The notes: a model not told the origin generated them from the sequence alone. Positions 1 through 9,600 are shown, counted from the stretch's first letter. The stretch: 64,000 nucleotides of DNA from Psococerastis gibbosa (GCA_963971405.1 OZ020489.1:38287047-38351046), one strand, 5' to 3'. Program-made: numbers and translations.

Positions 1-576
1 GCTATGCCTCCTGCGATGCCCAAACCTGAGGTAAAAATTCTAAATTTAAATCTAGGAGAGGGGGTGGCATAGAGCAGCACTTACTGTTTATGCGGCAGTA
101 ATAAATAGCAATCAAATGCATGTAATATGCCTGACGGGTTAAACTCTATAATTAATTAGGTACTGAATTTGGGTCATGCACTGAATTAACTAGAACCTTT
201 ATCGTTTTTAAATGGAAGTTGTAAATGAAAAATTTGCCTCGTCCGGATCACCACAAAATAGGTGGGTTTGTAGGCTATATATATTTTTTTTAATTTTTTC
301 AGTTAAGTTATGAAGATTTAGGTTACTCAATTGGCAGAAGACTATTTCATGCACCCTGCTATAAAATGTTATTCATTCTTGTCGTTATTATACGGAATAT
401 AACGGAGGAACCCGAACCCAAAACCAAAATTTAAAAAAATCGTCGTAGTCGTGGTTCCCAGTATCGTGACGATTCACTTGTCATGAATTTTATTATTGTA
501 AAATTGTACTAAGAATTTTAATTTTTACCATGAGTGACTGTAAGTTTTCCAAAGTTAATAATAAAGAGACTATTAC
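1..576. other. Unassigned AT-rich stretch with a foldback-arm remnant
   Basis: No coding sequence or RNA gene is recognisable. Positions about 300-372 resemble the arm of the foldback elements at 11388-11747 and 62757-63320: the shared words are a lysine-codon-poor track reading GATTTAGGTTACTCAATTG, then AGAAGACTATTTCATGCA. The remnant is a single arm with no partner nearby, so it is probably a decayed copy. Confidence 0.4.
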
Positions 577-584
577 TACCCGAG

Positions 585-750
585 CACGATAGGATACAGG
601 GGGGGGGGGGGCAGGGGGGTACCTCCCCCCCCCAAATTTAGTAAATCTATTGTTCGTTAATTTATTACCCTCTAGTTTAATCGATACTATATGTTTTTTC
701 TATTTTGACCCAAAACTACCCCCCATTCCCCCAAGTGGGCTGGATCCCTG
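585..750. mobile_element. hAT-type MITE (GGATCC/poly-G family)
   Basis: A 166-bp non-autonomous element. Its right end reads CTGGATCCCTG and its left end is a decayed inverted copy (CACGATAGGATACAG). It is flanked by TACCCGAG (577-584) and TACCCGAC (751-758), a 7/8 target duplication. Eight-bp duplications with CAGGG-type ends are the hallmark of the hAT superfamily. Inside each end sit long G (left) and C (right) runs that could pair. It is closely related to 26896-27067, sharing the interior word AAATCTATTGT. There is no transposase, so it would be moved in trans. Confidence 0.8.
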
Positions 751-814
751 TACCCGACCACGATATGATGACATTTTGGAACACTTAACGTTTAGGCCTA
801 TTCGATAACATGCA

Positions 815-1050
815 TACTGTAAGTGCCGAAATTAGAGGATATGGAAAAACTGGGCTCGGCGGGATTCGAACCCACGATCTACGCCTAACCGGGTCGTCGT
901 CTTATAACACCGAGTTTATTCGATTTTCATGCGTGTTCAATACCTATCGTGGTCAGGTAGTATGTACCGGTATAATTAGAGAATGGAGAAAAACCTGGAC
1001 TTGACGGGATTCGAACCCACGACCTATGCCTTGCCGGGCATTGTGTTACT
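815..1050 (-). repeat. Two direct copies of a tRNA-like (SINE) unit
   Basis: On the minus strand a box-B-like word, GGGTTCGAATCCCG, occurs at about 861-876 and again at 1004-1020. Each is followed by similar downstream sequence (GTTTTTCCAT, CTCTAAT). The units are about 150 bp apart, so this looks like a partial tandem of a tRNA-derived SINE. A complete tRNA cloverleaf is not supported: the 5' acceptor strand that should pair with the 3' end (CCGAGCCC or GTCAAGTCC) is not found at the right distance. Confidence 0.55.
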
Positions 1051-1185
1051 ATACTTATTTTGTAGTGATCCAGGAGCGGCCAGTGTTTGGGACCAGCTTC
1101 CTCCTAATAGTCCTAATAGTAAAAATTAGACTTTCTCAACAAATGTTCCTACTGATTTTTCCATACACTTTCATTTACATAGGCC

Positions 1186-1371
1186 CAATGGCGGAACCAC
1201 GGGGGGGGGGGGGTCAGAGGGGTCATCATGACCCCCCCCCAAATAAGTAAATTCTTTAGATAGTAAAAAAATTAATAAAACTCAACTTTTCAACAAAAAA
1301 ATCATTTTTAAATTTACACAAAAGTTGCGACCCCCCCCCCCCCTCTAAATTTTCCGTTGGATCCGCTCTTG
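1186..1371. mobile_element. hAT-type MITE (GGCGGATCC family)
   Basis: A 186-bp element with ends CAATGGCGGAACCAC and (reverse complement of the right end) CAAGAGCGGATCCAAC. The flanks CATAGGCC (1178-1185) and CTTAGGCC (1372-1379) form a 7/8 target duplication. The G run after the left end faces a C run before the right end. It is the same subfamily as 60160-60342, sharing the interior words AACTCAACTTTT and AAATGAGTAAATTC-like sequence. Confidence 0.8.
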
Positions 1372-2309
1372 CTTAGGCCTACTTAGATTCAAATTACTAT
1401 ATATAAAACATTTTTGACTTGAACTGAAGATGATGGAATTGTACCTATTGTATAATACATTGTATAATTTTTTTTTAATATTCTGGTGGTATTTTTCTCT
1501 ATCTTAAAGGCCATTGTTTTATACGGTGTAGAGGTGTACTAACTGAATAATAATTCTTGAGTAGTAACTGAGTACTGAGTAGGCTACCAGACAGAATATG
1601 GGATTAAGATAAGCTAATAAGAAGACCCATGTGGGGAACCCCTGCTCTACACCACAAACTCTTTTCTTATCTTATCTCTTCATTTCTAATCCTATTCCTA
1701 TCCCTTCACATGTCCTCATTGTCCTCTGGCGGGCTTTTCGGGACTGCAATTAATTTAATATAATTATGCTCACCTAATATAAAAAAAAAAAATTAGAAAT
1801 AAAAAATGTTGTTCTGATAAAATTCATCACAGCCCACTTGTATTATAATACGCTGTGCTGTCTTGGCTGTTGCTCGTGACCACTGTCTCCAAACTGTGAT
1901 TGGTATAAAGTAATAAGTTTTAAATAACATTTGCGACTTTGATGCGTATTATCAATTTTTATCATTGTTATCACCAACAAGACAACAACAGACAGCAATA
2001 TGCAGCACTTAACTTATGCCGTTATGCCTCTAATTAATTATTATTATTTCTGTTTATTACGCGTGGGACTATTTCCCATAGCCACGCGTAGTCAACATGT
2101 GTCCATCTCCCCCAAAACCTACAAAAATGAACAAAATCCTATGTTTAGCATTTAAACACACACACTCTTCTTACCGTCACAAAAATATGTGTCTTCCGTC
2201 AAGCATTCCAAGTAATAACATTATTAGAAGACAGCCATTATATGAAAACACGTTACGATCACAATATCTTTTTAAGATACTGCTCCAACAGAAAATTCAG
2301 TCTCAGTGT
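1372..2309. other. Unassigned stretch with no recognised element
   Basis: No coding or repeat family was recognised. One small hairpin is visible at about 2060-2091, where ACGCGTGG and CCACGCGT flank an inner GGGA/TCCC pairing. Short A and T runs occur throughout. Nothing else can be supported. Confidence 0.4.
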
Positions 2310-2665
2310 TAATAGAGGCCGCCGCTGTTGGTGATATGTACAGATAAGGGTTTTTTGGGGAGATCTGATCATCTGGGCTTGCTTGGATATTGCTAGACCG
2401 CTCTCAGAAATAATTCCACGGTTTTCCGCTAGTTGCTGATTTTCGGCTGGGATTTTGTTGTGGGAGATATACCGGCAAGATCTCTGTCTGGGAGAGGGCC
2501 ATTGCCGCCATTCAGTAGTGGATTGCCGGTCGTCCGTTTGGAGTGGCACTTTTCCTATTTTGAGTTTGGCGAAAAACATCGCTGCTGCGTGCTTAGCGAG
2601 CTACCGTAGGTTGGCTAGGCTCAACCTGACTGGTTTGCAGAGACTGGGAAGATGCACTGAAGAAG
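2310..2665 (+). other. CpG-rich unique stretch, candidate non-coding first exon
   Basis: This stretch is clearly richer in CpG and GC than its surroundings and matches no other repeat in the window. It ends in a strong splice-donor-like site, GAAG|GTAAGG, with GT at 2666-2667. A frame of 83 codons crosses it (2455-2706), but its protein shows no recognisable domain, and translation would run through the donor. Seen: base composition and donor. Inferred: a promoter or 5'UTR exon. It could also be a single-copy remnant of a GC-rich repeat. Confidence 0.2.
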
Positions 2666-2737
2666 GTAAGGCAATCCGAAGTTATATAGGTTTTATTAGT
2701 GTTTGACAGCTAGCCTACAAGATTTTTATTATGTATT

Positions 2738-3608
2738 GCTTTCCAATTTATACGTAGTATAAGGAAAGCTTTGTGATGGTCGAAATTTTCGATTCCGAGA
2801 TTTCAACGGATTTACACGTTTTGAGGTCCCAGGAACCCAAAAAAGTGGTTTTTACGAAATGTCTGCCTGTCTGTCTGTGCGTCGATTTCCGGGCAAACTA
2901 CTCGATCGATTTTGATGAAATCCGGCATGTAGGTTCACAAAAATCATACCTGGGAACAATTTTTTTTAATTTGGGGCTAACTTAATTTGGGGGGGTTTTA
3001 TTCTCAAAAAAGTCCAAAAAAACGTCTAAAAAACTTATTTCTCAAAAACGGCTCCAACGATTTCTTTTAAATGCACATATCTTGTAGTCGTTATTGATGT
3101 AAACGAAATGCGGGGGGTCGCTTGCCCCTTGATAGGTTGCTTCTGGGGGTAAAAAAATAAAAATAACTAAAATGTAATGAAAAATGACTAAAAAATAATT
3201 TTTCTGCGAAACCTTTCTATCGATGATTTCTACCTTCAGGTAGAACCACTTCAGGTGTTTTAGGTGTTAAATTGAGTAACGAAACCGGACAGGCTGCTTT
3301 CCCAGAAAAGTATTTGGTTTTGTACAAAAAAATGTTTTTTTTTAAAAAATGATAGAAAATTCACTCTCAAATGCCTTGCGTGCCCTGCCAGTATTGCTGT
3401 GTGGTAATTAATGTGTTGGTCTCTGACCTATCTAGAATTTTCCTCACCTCCAGTGACTTCAGATGGACTACCCCCCTCCCCCCCCCCCCCCCCGAGATAT
3501 CGGAAATTGAACCATAGGAAAATTATTTACCATGAAATTACTCATTTTCTCTATCTACTAATTTTGATAAATTGGAAAGCATGTTCGAGTAAACTCGGAC
3601 CGGTTCTT
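2738..3608 (+). mobile_element. Non-autonomous Helentron-like element (HINE/DINE-1 type), full copy
   Basis: Reference copy of the main repeat family, 871 bp. The 5' end is GCTTTCCAATTTAT (2738-2751), which also pairs imperfectly with AGGAAAGC just downstream. The inverted copy of this 14-mer lies not at the 3' end but 28 bp inside it (3567-3580). It is followed by a hairpin CGAGT-AA-ACTCG (3586-3597) and the terminus CCGGTTCTT. A GTCTGT-type microsatellite lies at about 2862-2880 and a C run at about 3472-3494. Asymmetric terminal inverted repeats, a 3' hairpin and a GTCY microsatellite are the known features of Helentron/Helitron2-derived HINEs such as DINE-1. No Rep/helicase frame is present, so this copy is non-autonomous. 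Confidence 0.85.
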
Positions 3609-4010
3609 ATTATTTGAGGAGAAAAAACGCCGTGGCATGACATTCAGGGCTAACAGATGTCCGGGCAAAAACCGGACAGTCCGGCTTTTCTATGGTTTGT
3701 CCAGCTGAAAATTTGTTGACGAACCGGACAATCGGTATTTAGGGGTTATAAAAAAGAAATGTATTACTAAATTAGGAAATAATTAATAGAGCAAAATAGG
3801 AAATATGTTTTTCCATTGTTCATTAACTTCGCAAATTTGAATTTAGCGCCAAATTGATTGAGAGTAAAAAAAAATTAAATTTGGATTTTGTACAGAAAAT
3901 TCAAATAAAATTGGAGTCTCAGAAATAATTGATACTAGGTAAAATGACTTTTTGGCTCTTTTCCGGGTTTGAACTTAGCTGGGCCTGGATCAGACAGCCC
4001 AGACGACATT
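3609..4010. other. Unassigned stretch with repeated TGTCCGG words
   Basis: Between 3658 and 3735 the words GTCCGG, CCGGAC and CCGGACAG recur four or five times in both orientations, suggesting a small structured remnant. The remainder is A/T-rich sequence with no recognised repeat or gene. Confidence 0.3.
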
Positions 4011-4220
4011 CAGGACATGTTGAATTAGTGGTAAGGATACCGAATTTCACCCACACGGTTGTTGGTTCGAGTCCCACACATGCTTCATTTTCTAGCCATG
4101 CTTCGGAGGGCATGTAAAGCAGAAAGCAGGCGGTCCTGGGCCTTCCTAGTTGAATGTAAGACAGCCTAATTCCGCTACGTTGGCTTAGTAATAAAAAATT
4201 AATAGTCATTATTTATTTAT
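4011..4220 (+). mobile_element. tRNA-derived SINE (family S)
   Basis: Starts CAGGACATGT. It carries a box-B-like GGTTCGAGTCCC and a conserved body (CATGCTTCGGAGGGCATGTA, CCTTCCTAGTTGA), and ends in AGTCATTATTTATTTAT. Pol III internal promoter boxes plus a short-repeat (TTTA)n tail define a tRNA-derived SINE mobilised by a LINE with a similar tail. This copy lacks the usual GAGGGCTTTATAGCC segment near the 3' part and has a duplicated AAAGCAG. Confidence 0.8.
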
Positions 4221-4380
4221 CATTAATTCTTTTAGGAGGGGGTTAACATTGTTTCCTTTTCCCACAATTTTTCGATATAGCCTACATAACTGACCTTACT
4301 TATGCGGCGCAGTCGCGATCATTGGCGTTAATTCCCAAAATTTCTGGGGGGGGGGGACTTTAGGACCCCGAGACCTTGAT

Positions 4381-4640
4381 CCCCCGGAGAAAAAAAAATC
4401 GATAAATAGGCCCAAATGAGTGAAGTTTTACGCATATTATGCCCTTGTGAAAGGGGAGCCCGGAGGGGTCCCCCCGGAGAAAAAAATTGATAATTGGGCC
4501 CAAATTAGTGAGGTTATACGAATATCCTATCCTGGAGAAACGGGGCCCGGGCCCCGGGGGTCTTCCCCGGAGAAAAATTTTGAAAAAATAGGTCTGAAAT
4601 ATTGGCTTTTAAGCATTTTGAGTAATATATTTTGGTGAAG
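4381..4640 (+). repeat. Diverged tandem repeat with ~90-bp period
   Basis: Three units begin with (C)CCCCGGAGAAAAA at 4381, 4471 and 4564. The first two continue with matching words GATAA, GGGCCCAAAT, AGTGA and TATACGAATAT-like sequence, and the third decays after about 50 bp. A G run with GGACCCCGAGACC precedes it (4346-4380). The open frame crossing it (4420-4638) is translated repeat and not a gene. Confidence 0.6.
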
Positions 4641-4779
4641 TACTTGGTCAACATGTTGATTTTTTTCATGTGAAATAAGCATACTAAGAATTAATTTCCC
4701 TGTCATTATTGTGGATACTATGCCTTTAGCCTCCATAACGTCCTTGATTGTCACCAGAAATCCTGGGGAGGGACTACGG

Positions 4780-4826
4780 GTGGACCTGGGGGGGGGGGGG
4801 GCTAAGTCCCCCCTCCAGGACCCCAT
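4780..4826. repeat. G-run/C-run palindrome, MITE remnant
   Basis: GGACCTGGGGG...CCTCCAGGACC forms a short inverted repeat around a G run, resembling the G/C-rich hAT MITE interiors. No ends or target duplication could be identified. Confidence 0.3.
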
Positions 4827-5048
4827 ATTAATGCCAATGGTCGCGATAGAAACTTTTCAGAATATCAGCAATATGAATGATTACTTGTCTGTGCTTAAAT
4901 TTAGTATACCAATGCAACTACATTCCGCATTTTGTGTTTCTCTGCAATTTTTGAAAATTCATTTTTAATTAATTAATTGTTTTATTTATTTATTTAAAAA
5001 TTTACTTCGAGGGGGTGGGTTCATATCCTCATTGCCACTCCCTGAGTG

Positions 5049-5248
5049 TCAGGACATGTAGATGTAGTGGAACGGATTCTGACTTTCACCCGAAAGGTTG
5101 TTGATTAGAGTTCTACACTAGCTTCATTTTCTGGCCATCCTTCGGAGGGCATGTAAAGTAGACGGTCGTGGCCTTTCCGAGTTGAGTGTAAGAGAGGGCT
5201 TTGTAGCCCTAACTTAGCTTAGCAATAAAACAAAAAGTCATTATTTAA
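5049..5248 (+). mobile_element. tRNA-derived SINE (family S), diverged
   Basis: TCAGGACATG start, GACTTTCACCCGAAAGGTTG, a mutated box B (GATTAGAGTTCTA), CTTCGGAGGGCATG, GAGGGCTTTGTAGCCC and an AGTCATTATTTAAA tail. It is shorter in the middle than the 12324 copy, lacking part of GCAGGCGGTCCCGGG. The mutated box B suggests an old, inactive insertion. Confidence 0.75.
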
Positions 5249-5439
5249 ATTAAAATTCAGTATATCGTAATTGCTCCCTTTTCTGAATAGGGAATGGGGC
5301 AGTTTTTGTATTGGCATACATCTAGTAGCTTGAGCTGAGGTATACAGTATACACCAAACAATTTTAGCTGTTCAGAAAATGCATTATTAGGTACAATTTA
5401 AACAAAAATGATAATCAAGAGAACATACGGTATGTGTAT

Positions 5440-5630
5440 TTTTTTTCCTTCTAAAAAGGTTAATCGCGTACAAACAATGTAACGGCTGCATCCGATTAAC
5501 CTCTCCATTCGCCTGACTAAGTCACCTAATTGGCAATTGTGTCGAGTTTGCGACCCGTCTCCGATCGCAAGGTTTGTAGAGACTCGCACAAGTACAAGCA
5601 TGCTACCACCTTGCCACCGAAGTCGGTTAA
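5440..5630 (-). mobile_element. SINE-like repeat (family D), minus orientation
   Basis: Read on the minus strand: CGATGGCAAGGTGGTAGCAT-like start with an A-box-like TGGCAAGGTGG, then TGTGCGAGTCTCTACA, GATCGGAGACG, a TCAATCGGAT-like word, TGCGATTAACC, and an A-rich tail (T run on the plus strand at 5441-5449). Other copies: 6973, 17316, 28745, 35850, 51440, 58975, 61033. The short length, fixed 5' end and A-rich 3' end suggest a SINE. Confidence 0.65.
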
Positions 5631-6374
5631 AGTGTGTGTAAACGTTATTGTCCAGTCTTCCTTTGTCGGTGTTCATTCATTGAGACGTGTTTATAAAATA
5701 TGTCTTCGAAATTCTAGTAACATATTTTCAGTTCATTATAATAAATTTGCCCCTCCTCCCCCACGTAGCCTTATATTACCTTTCCCAACCAAATTTCCTT
5801 CTCTTTGTTCTTCATTAATATTATTCTACGCCAGTGGAGTTCTTAACTGTCAAAGACAGCCAGATACGGGTGTACGGGTGGGAGAGATGAGAGCAGCTAG
5901 ATAATATCTAGAAAATGCTTCTTAAGCCTGAAGCTCCCCCGGGGATCTCCGCTGCAAGCGATCTCAGAAGAGTCTTTGAGTCTTCAATGAATGAGTCGAG
6001 TATTTTCCTGAAAATTATTTCAGAACGTTATATTTTAAAAATGGTTACCTCTTATACATTTTCAGTGAAGGCATTTAATTTTCTTTATTGTGGGAATTTT
6101 CTAAATTCCGAACCACCTACCAACTAAATCTAATTAATCCTATTATAATGAGGAACTTTGATTAGGTATTGCTTTGATAAAGTATCTCAATGAAGTTATG
6201 AAGTAAAATCTTGTCTGGCAATACAGTATATACCGATGTTCTTCTCTGACTGACCATTTTAAAGTCTTAGGAGTTCACAAATATCAATTATCTTTCTATA
6301 ACGGACAGTAATTAATAAATAAATAAATTAATTAATTATTGACTTCTGTTAACAGTTAACTATTACTAAGCCAA

Positions 6375-6560
6375 CCTGTAAAGCCTCTGACTTTCACCCG
6401 AAAGGTTGTTAGTTCGAGTCCCACACATCCAAAATTTTCTGACAATGTTTCGGAGGACACGTAGAGCAGGTCTTCCTAGTGGAGTGTAAGAGAGGGCTTT
6501 ACAGCCCTAACTCCGCTAAATTGACTCAGTGATAGTTCGAAAGGTCATTATTTATTTATT
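6375..6560 (+). mobile_element. tRNA-derived SINE (family S), 5'-truncated
   Basis: Begins inside the element at CTCTGACTTTCACCCGAAAG, keeps box B (GTTCGAGTCCC), lacks the CAGGCGGTCCCGG segment, and ends AGGTCATTATTTATTTATTT. The next two entries are S copies in opposite orientation, making a head-to-head cluster. Confidence 0.75.
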
Positions 6561-6565
6561 TATTA

Positions 6566-6700
6566 TAAGAAGGCCCGGAACCGCCTGCTTTACATGCCCT
6601 CCGAAGCATGACCAAAAAAGGTAGCAAGTGTGGGACTAGAATCAACAACCTCATAGGTGAAAGTCGTAGTCCAAACTACTATTCTAAATTTCCTAACAAT
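6566..6700 (-). mobile_element. tRNA-derived SINE (family S), 5' half on minus strand
   Basis: On the minus strand: tRNA-like part with mutated box B (GTTGATTCTAGTCCC) and CATGCTTCGGAGGGCATG, ending at the CCGGGCCTT region without its 3' tail. It abuts another minus-strand copy (6705-6830), so one was probably truncated by insertion or recombination within the cluster. Confidence 0.7.
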
Positions 6701-6704
6701 ATGT

Positions 6705-6830
6705 AAATAATGACTTTTTGTTTTATCACTAAGCCAATTTAGCGGAGTTAGGGCTATGAAACCCTCTCTTACACTCAACTAGTAAGGCCCGGGACCGCCT
6801 GCTTTACATGCCCTCCGAAGCATGTGTACA
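6705..6830 (-). mobile_element. tRNA-derived SINE (family S), 3' half on minus strand
   Basis: On the minus strand: CATGCTTCGGAGGGCATGTA through GGCGGTCCCGGGCCTTACT, AGAGGGTTTCATAGCCC and AAAAAGTCATTATTTA. The tRNA-like 5' half is missing. Confidence 0.7.
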
Positions 6831-6972
6831 GTAACGGCTTGAAACTTGAAAGAGCTTCCGTAAGGAATGCTACACGGCATCTCTATGCATTGGAAGATGA
6901 CGGTGTCGTCAAGTATTTCTTAGAGATATGTACCATGTGATCTGAAGGGGAGACCGGGCCTTAAATTCGACT

Positions 6973-7124
6973 AATATCGACTGCGATGGCCAGGTGGTAA
7001 CGTGCTTGCACTTGTGCGAGTCTTTACACGCCATGCAATCGCAGACGTGTCGTACTCATCACATCACGGGTAATAACCTACAGAGGCGACTGAAATGGTC
7101 ATTCGGAAACATTCATTAAATTGT
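6973..7124 (+). mobile_element. SINE-like family D copy, 5' part (split by a Helentron)
   Basis: CTGCGATGGCCAGGTGGTAA through GGTCATTCGGAAAC and CATTAAATTGTT. The 3' remainder (TGTATGCGATTTA and an A run) resumes at 7958 after the Helentron insertion. Together they make a complete family D unit and provide the empty target site for the inserted element. Confidence 0.8.
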
Positions 7125-7957
7125 TGCTTTCCAATTTATACGTAGTATAAGGAAAGCTTTGTGATGGTCGAAATTTTCGATTCCGAGATTTCAACGGATT
7201 TACACGTTTTGAGGTCCCAGGAACCCAAAAAAGTGGTTTTTACGAAATGTCTGTCTGTGCGTCGATTTCCGGGCAAACTACTCGATCGATTTTGATGAAA
7301 TCCGGCATGTAGGTTCACAAAAATCATACCTGGGAACAATTTTTTTTTTATTTGGGGCTAACTTAATTTGGGGGGGTTTTATTCTCAAAAAAGTCCAAAA
7401 AAACGTCTAAAAAAATTATTTCTCAAAAACGACTCCAACGATTTCTTTTAAATGCACATATCTTGTAGTCGTTATTGATGTAAACGAAATGCGGGGAGTC
7501 GCTTGCCCCTTGATAGGTTGCTTCTGGGGGTAAAAAAATAAAAATAACTAAATTTTAATGAACAAATGACTAAAAAATGCGAAACCTTTCTATCGATGAT
7601 TTCTACCTTCAAGCATGTTTTAGGTGTTAAATTGAGTAACGAAACCGGATAGGTTGCTTTCCCAAAAAAATATTTGGTTTTGCCCAAAAAATTATTTTTT
7701 GAAAAAAATGATAGAAAATTCGCGCTCAAATGCATTGCATGCCCTGCCATTATTGCTGTGTGGTAATTAATGTGTTTGTTTGACCTATCGAGAATTTACC
7801 TCACTTCCAGTCACGTCAGGTGGACAACCGCCCCCCCCCCCCCGAGATATCGGAAATTTAACCATAGGAAAAATATTTGCCATAAAATTACTAATTTTCT
7901 CTATCTAATAATTTTGATAAATTGGAAAGCATGTTCGAGTGAACTCGGACCGGTTCT
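7125..7957 (+). mobile_element. Non-autonomous Helentron-like element inserted in a SINE
   Basis: 833-bp copy from GCTTTCCAATTTAT to CCGGTTCTT, very similar to 2738-3608, with a shorter GTCTGT tract and a 28-base internal deletion near 7572. The surrounding family D SINE reads ...AAATTGTT | element | TGTATGCG..., and uninterrupted copies read AAATTGTTTGTATGCG (59091 region). The element therefore sits between two T residues with no duplication, the Helentron mode of insertion. Confidence 0.88.
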
Positions 7958-7996
7958 TTGTATGCGATTTATATTTTTGTTAAAAAAAAAAAAAAT
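7958..7996 (+). mobile_element. SINE-like family D copy, 3' part after the Helentron
   Basis: TGTATGCGATTTATATTTTT followed by an A run (7982-7994). Continuation of 6973-7124. Confidence 0.75.
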
Positions 7997-8039
7997 TGTC
8001 CAAGTAGCCGAAATGGGTCAATTAAAGAAAGAATGTAGG

Positions 8040-8145
8040 GGCCAGTACATAGGCCTACGTAGAGCTTGCCAGGGGAGTGGAGGCATCGATGCCACATGTT
8101 GCTGCCAACCAGCCAGGTGGCTGTAACTTGAAGAGAGAGAAGAAG
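8040..8145 (+). mobile_element. LINE-related fragment
   Basis: GTGGAGGCATCGATGCCACA through CAACCAGCCA and GGCTGTAACTTGAAGAGA matches, in reverse complement, the sequence at about 19700-19800, whose frame looks like a LINE C-terminus (QDRREWRYRCHMLLPTSQPA). It is a short remnant with no intact frame. Confidence 0.5.
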
Positions 8146-8527
8146 TAAGTCTGCGTCTCCATATAAAGCCCTTCAATATTAATAATGTCTAAGACAACTT
8201 GCGAGAAAATGGTAAGAAGAGGAGAGAAAGGAATCGTATAGCACTGATAGTGTGAGGCTCGTACTCACTACACTCTACTCCAGCAGGAGTTAGATCCTTA
8301 AGCTACAGGTAGGACCTTGTATGTAGTTTTTGTGAAATGAATGAAATGAAATGCAATTATATTATATTAAGCCATTATAACCACATACAGCACAATACAG
8401 TGTTACAGGTGGAGATACAGTATGTGCTCGGCACCGTCAAGACTACAAATAAATATATACATAAATTAAAATCGACATATAATCACAAATACAATACCCA
8501 ACCTAAACGGTTTTCCTAATCTAGTTT

Positions 8528-8645
8528 ACGGATGGCCGAAATTTTTGAATTCAAAATTAAACGGATGTAGGTATACGTTTTGAGTTTTTGTTGTTATTTA
8601 TTGTTTGGTTGTTTTACAAAATGTCTGTTGCTTTATCAATCAGGT
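8528..8645 (+). mobile_element. Decayed Helentron 5' fragment
   Basis: GGATGGCCGAAATTTTTGAA, AAACGGATGTA, ACGTTTTGAG and ACAAAATGTCTGTTG follow the order of the Helentron reference from its position 30 to about 130. The terminal GCTTTCC is absent. Confidence 0.5.
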
Positions 8646-9404
8646 TCTGGCTATTTAAGATACAATATTTTTGAAAAAAAAGAGAGGAAAATCCCTACCT
8701 TGATGCATGGCATCGCATGGTTCTGTTTTTTTGTTGAACGTAATAGAGTTGCTTTACCTATAAAGACGCCGAGAATACCACTCTATTTTAAAAATGGCCA
8801 ATACATAATGACTTATGACTTATGCTACTGTTATTCATAAGTGTTAGACAATAAACAATAGGCACTTATAAATATGAAGAGAATTTCAGCAGGGAGGGAG
8901 GTTGGTCGCTAGGAATCCATTGACGGAGGTAGGGGAACAACTCACTAGGAGACACTTTACGGCTTTGCCTTGCTCTTGAAAGCGTGGTTTGGGTGCCTAA
9001 AATCAGACAGAAAGCAGCTACAGTAAACATTTTGCGGGAAGGTTTTAAAGCTAAAATGCTAAATTCAATGGAATTAGTAGACTAGCTAAAATAGGCAGAC
9101 TACCAGTAGTCAGTCAAGCTGCAGCTGTGCTTCTAGACCTAATAGTCACCTAGTGAAATTATATATTAGGCTATTATATCCACATACAGTACAGAACAAT
9201 ATTACATATTTTTTTTTAAAAGTGAAGTGAAAATTATTATTATTATTATTATTAATATAACAGACGGGTGAGTTAAAAGCGGGTATAAAAAGATGGTTGG
9301 TCAATGGGAGGTAATAATAAAAATAACTGACTAGGCTATATTAACATTAAAATAACAAGTAAAAAAAATATATATATAAACATTATAAATAAGTAACAAA
9401 AATA
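8646..9404. other. Unassigned stretch with a (TTA)n microsatellite
   Basis: No gene or family recognised. A TTA repeat lies at about 9234-9255 and a TA-rich tract at about 9364-9380. Short frames here have no recognisable protein features. Confidence 0.4.
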
Positions 9405-9600
9405 AATTATTAAGCCTTGTTTAGCAGCACTGTATGAGTCTTATGTCCCAAATAAGCGCTAGCTTGGGGATGCGGGATGTTATTATTATGTAACTTATTG
9501 TTATAATATTATGGTATTATTATGTAAGTTATTGTATTTTGTAAATATATGCTCCTTGTCCAGGGGATACTGGACAGGGAAAAGAAGAAGAAGAAGAATA
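9405..9600 (+). mobile_element. LINE 3'UTR remnant with two hairpins and (GAA)n tail
   Basis: This matches the 3'UTR plan of the LINEs at 15235-15419 and 16128-16440: first hairpin AAGC-GCTA-GCTT (about 9442-9455), then the terminal hairpin CCTTGTCCAG (9554-9563), loop GGGATA, CTGGACAGGG (9570-9579), directly followed by a GAA tail. The coding part is absent, so this is a heavily 5'-truncated insertion. The stem sequence differs from other copies while pairing is kept. Confidence 0.7.

Noticed and set aside
856..1020. Possible tRNA genes on the minus strand (GGGTTCGAATCCC twice)
   Set aside because: The matching 5' acceptor strand and D-arm are not at the right distance in either copy, and the two copies are tandem repeats; called SINE-like instead.
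2773..2985. Recurrent protein MVEIFDSEISTDLHVLRSQEPKKV (also 37843-38157, 51838-52131, 7136-7339)
   Set aside because: It looks like a gene family but is the 5' part of the Helentron repeat read in one frame. It is not kept open in all copies and lacks any known domain.
4420..4638. 72-codon frame
   Set aside because: It is the translation of a 90-bp tandem repeat with G/C runs; there is no start context or domain.
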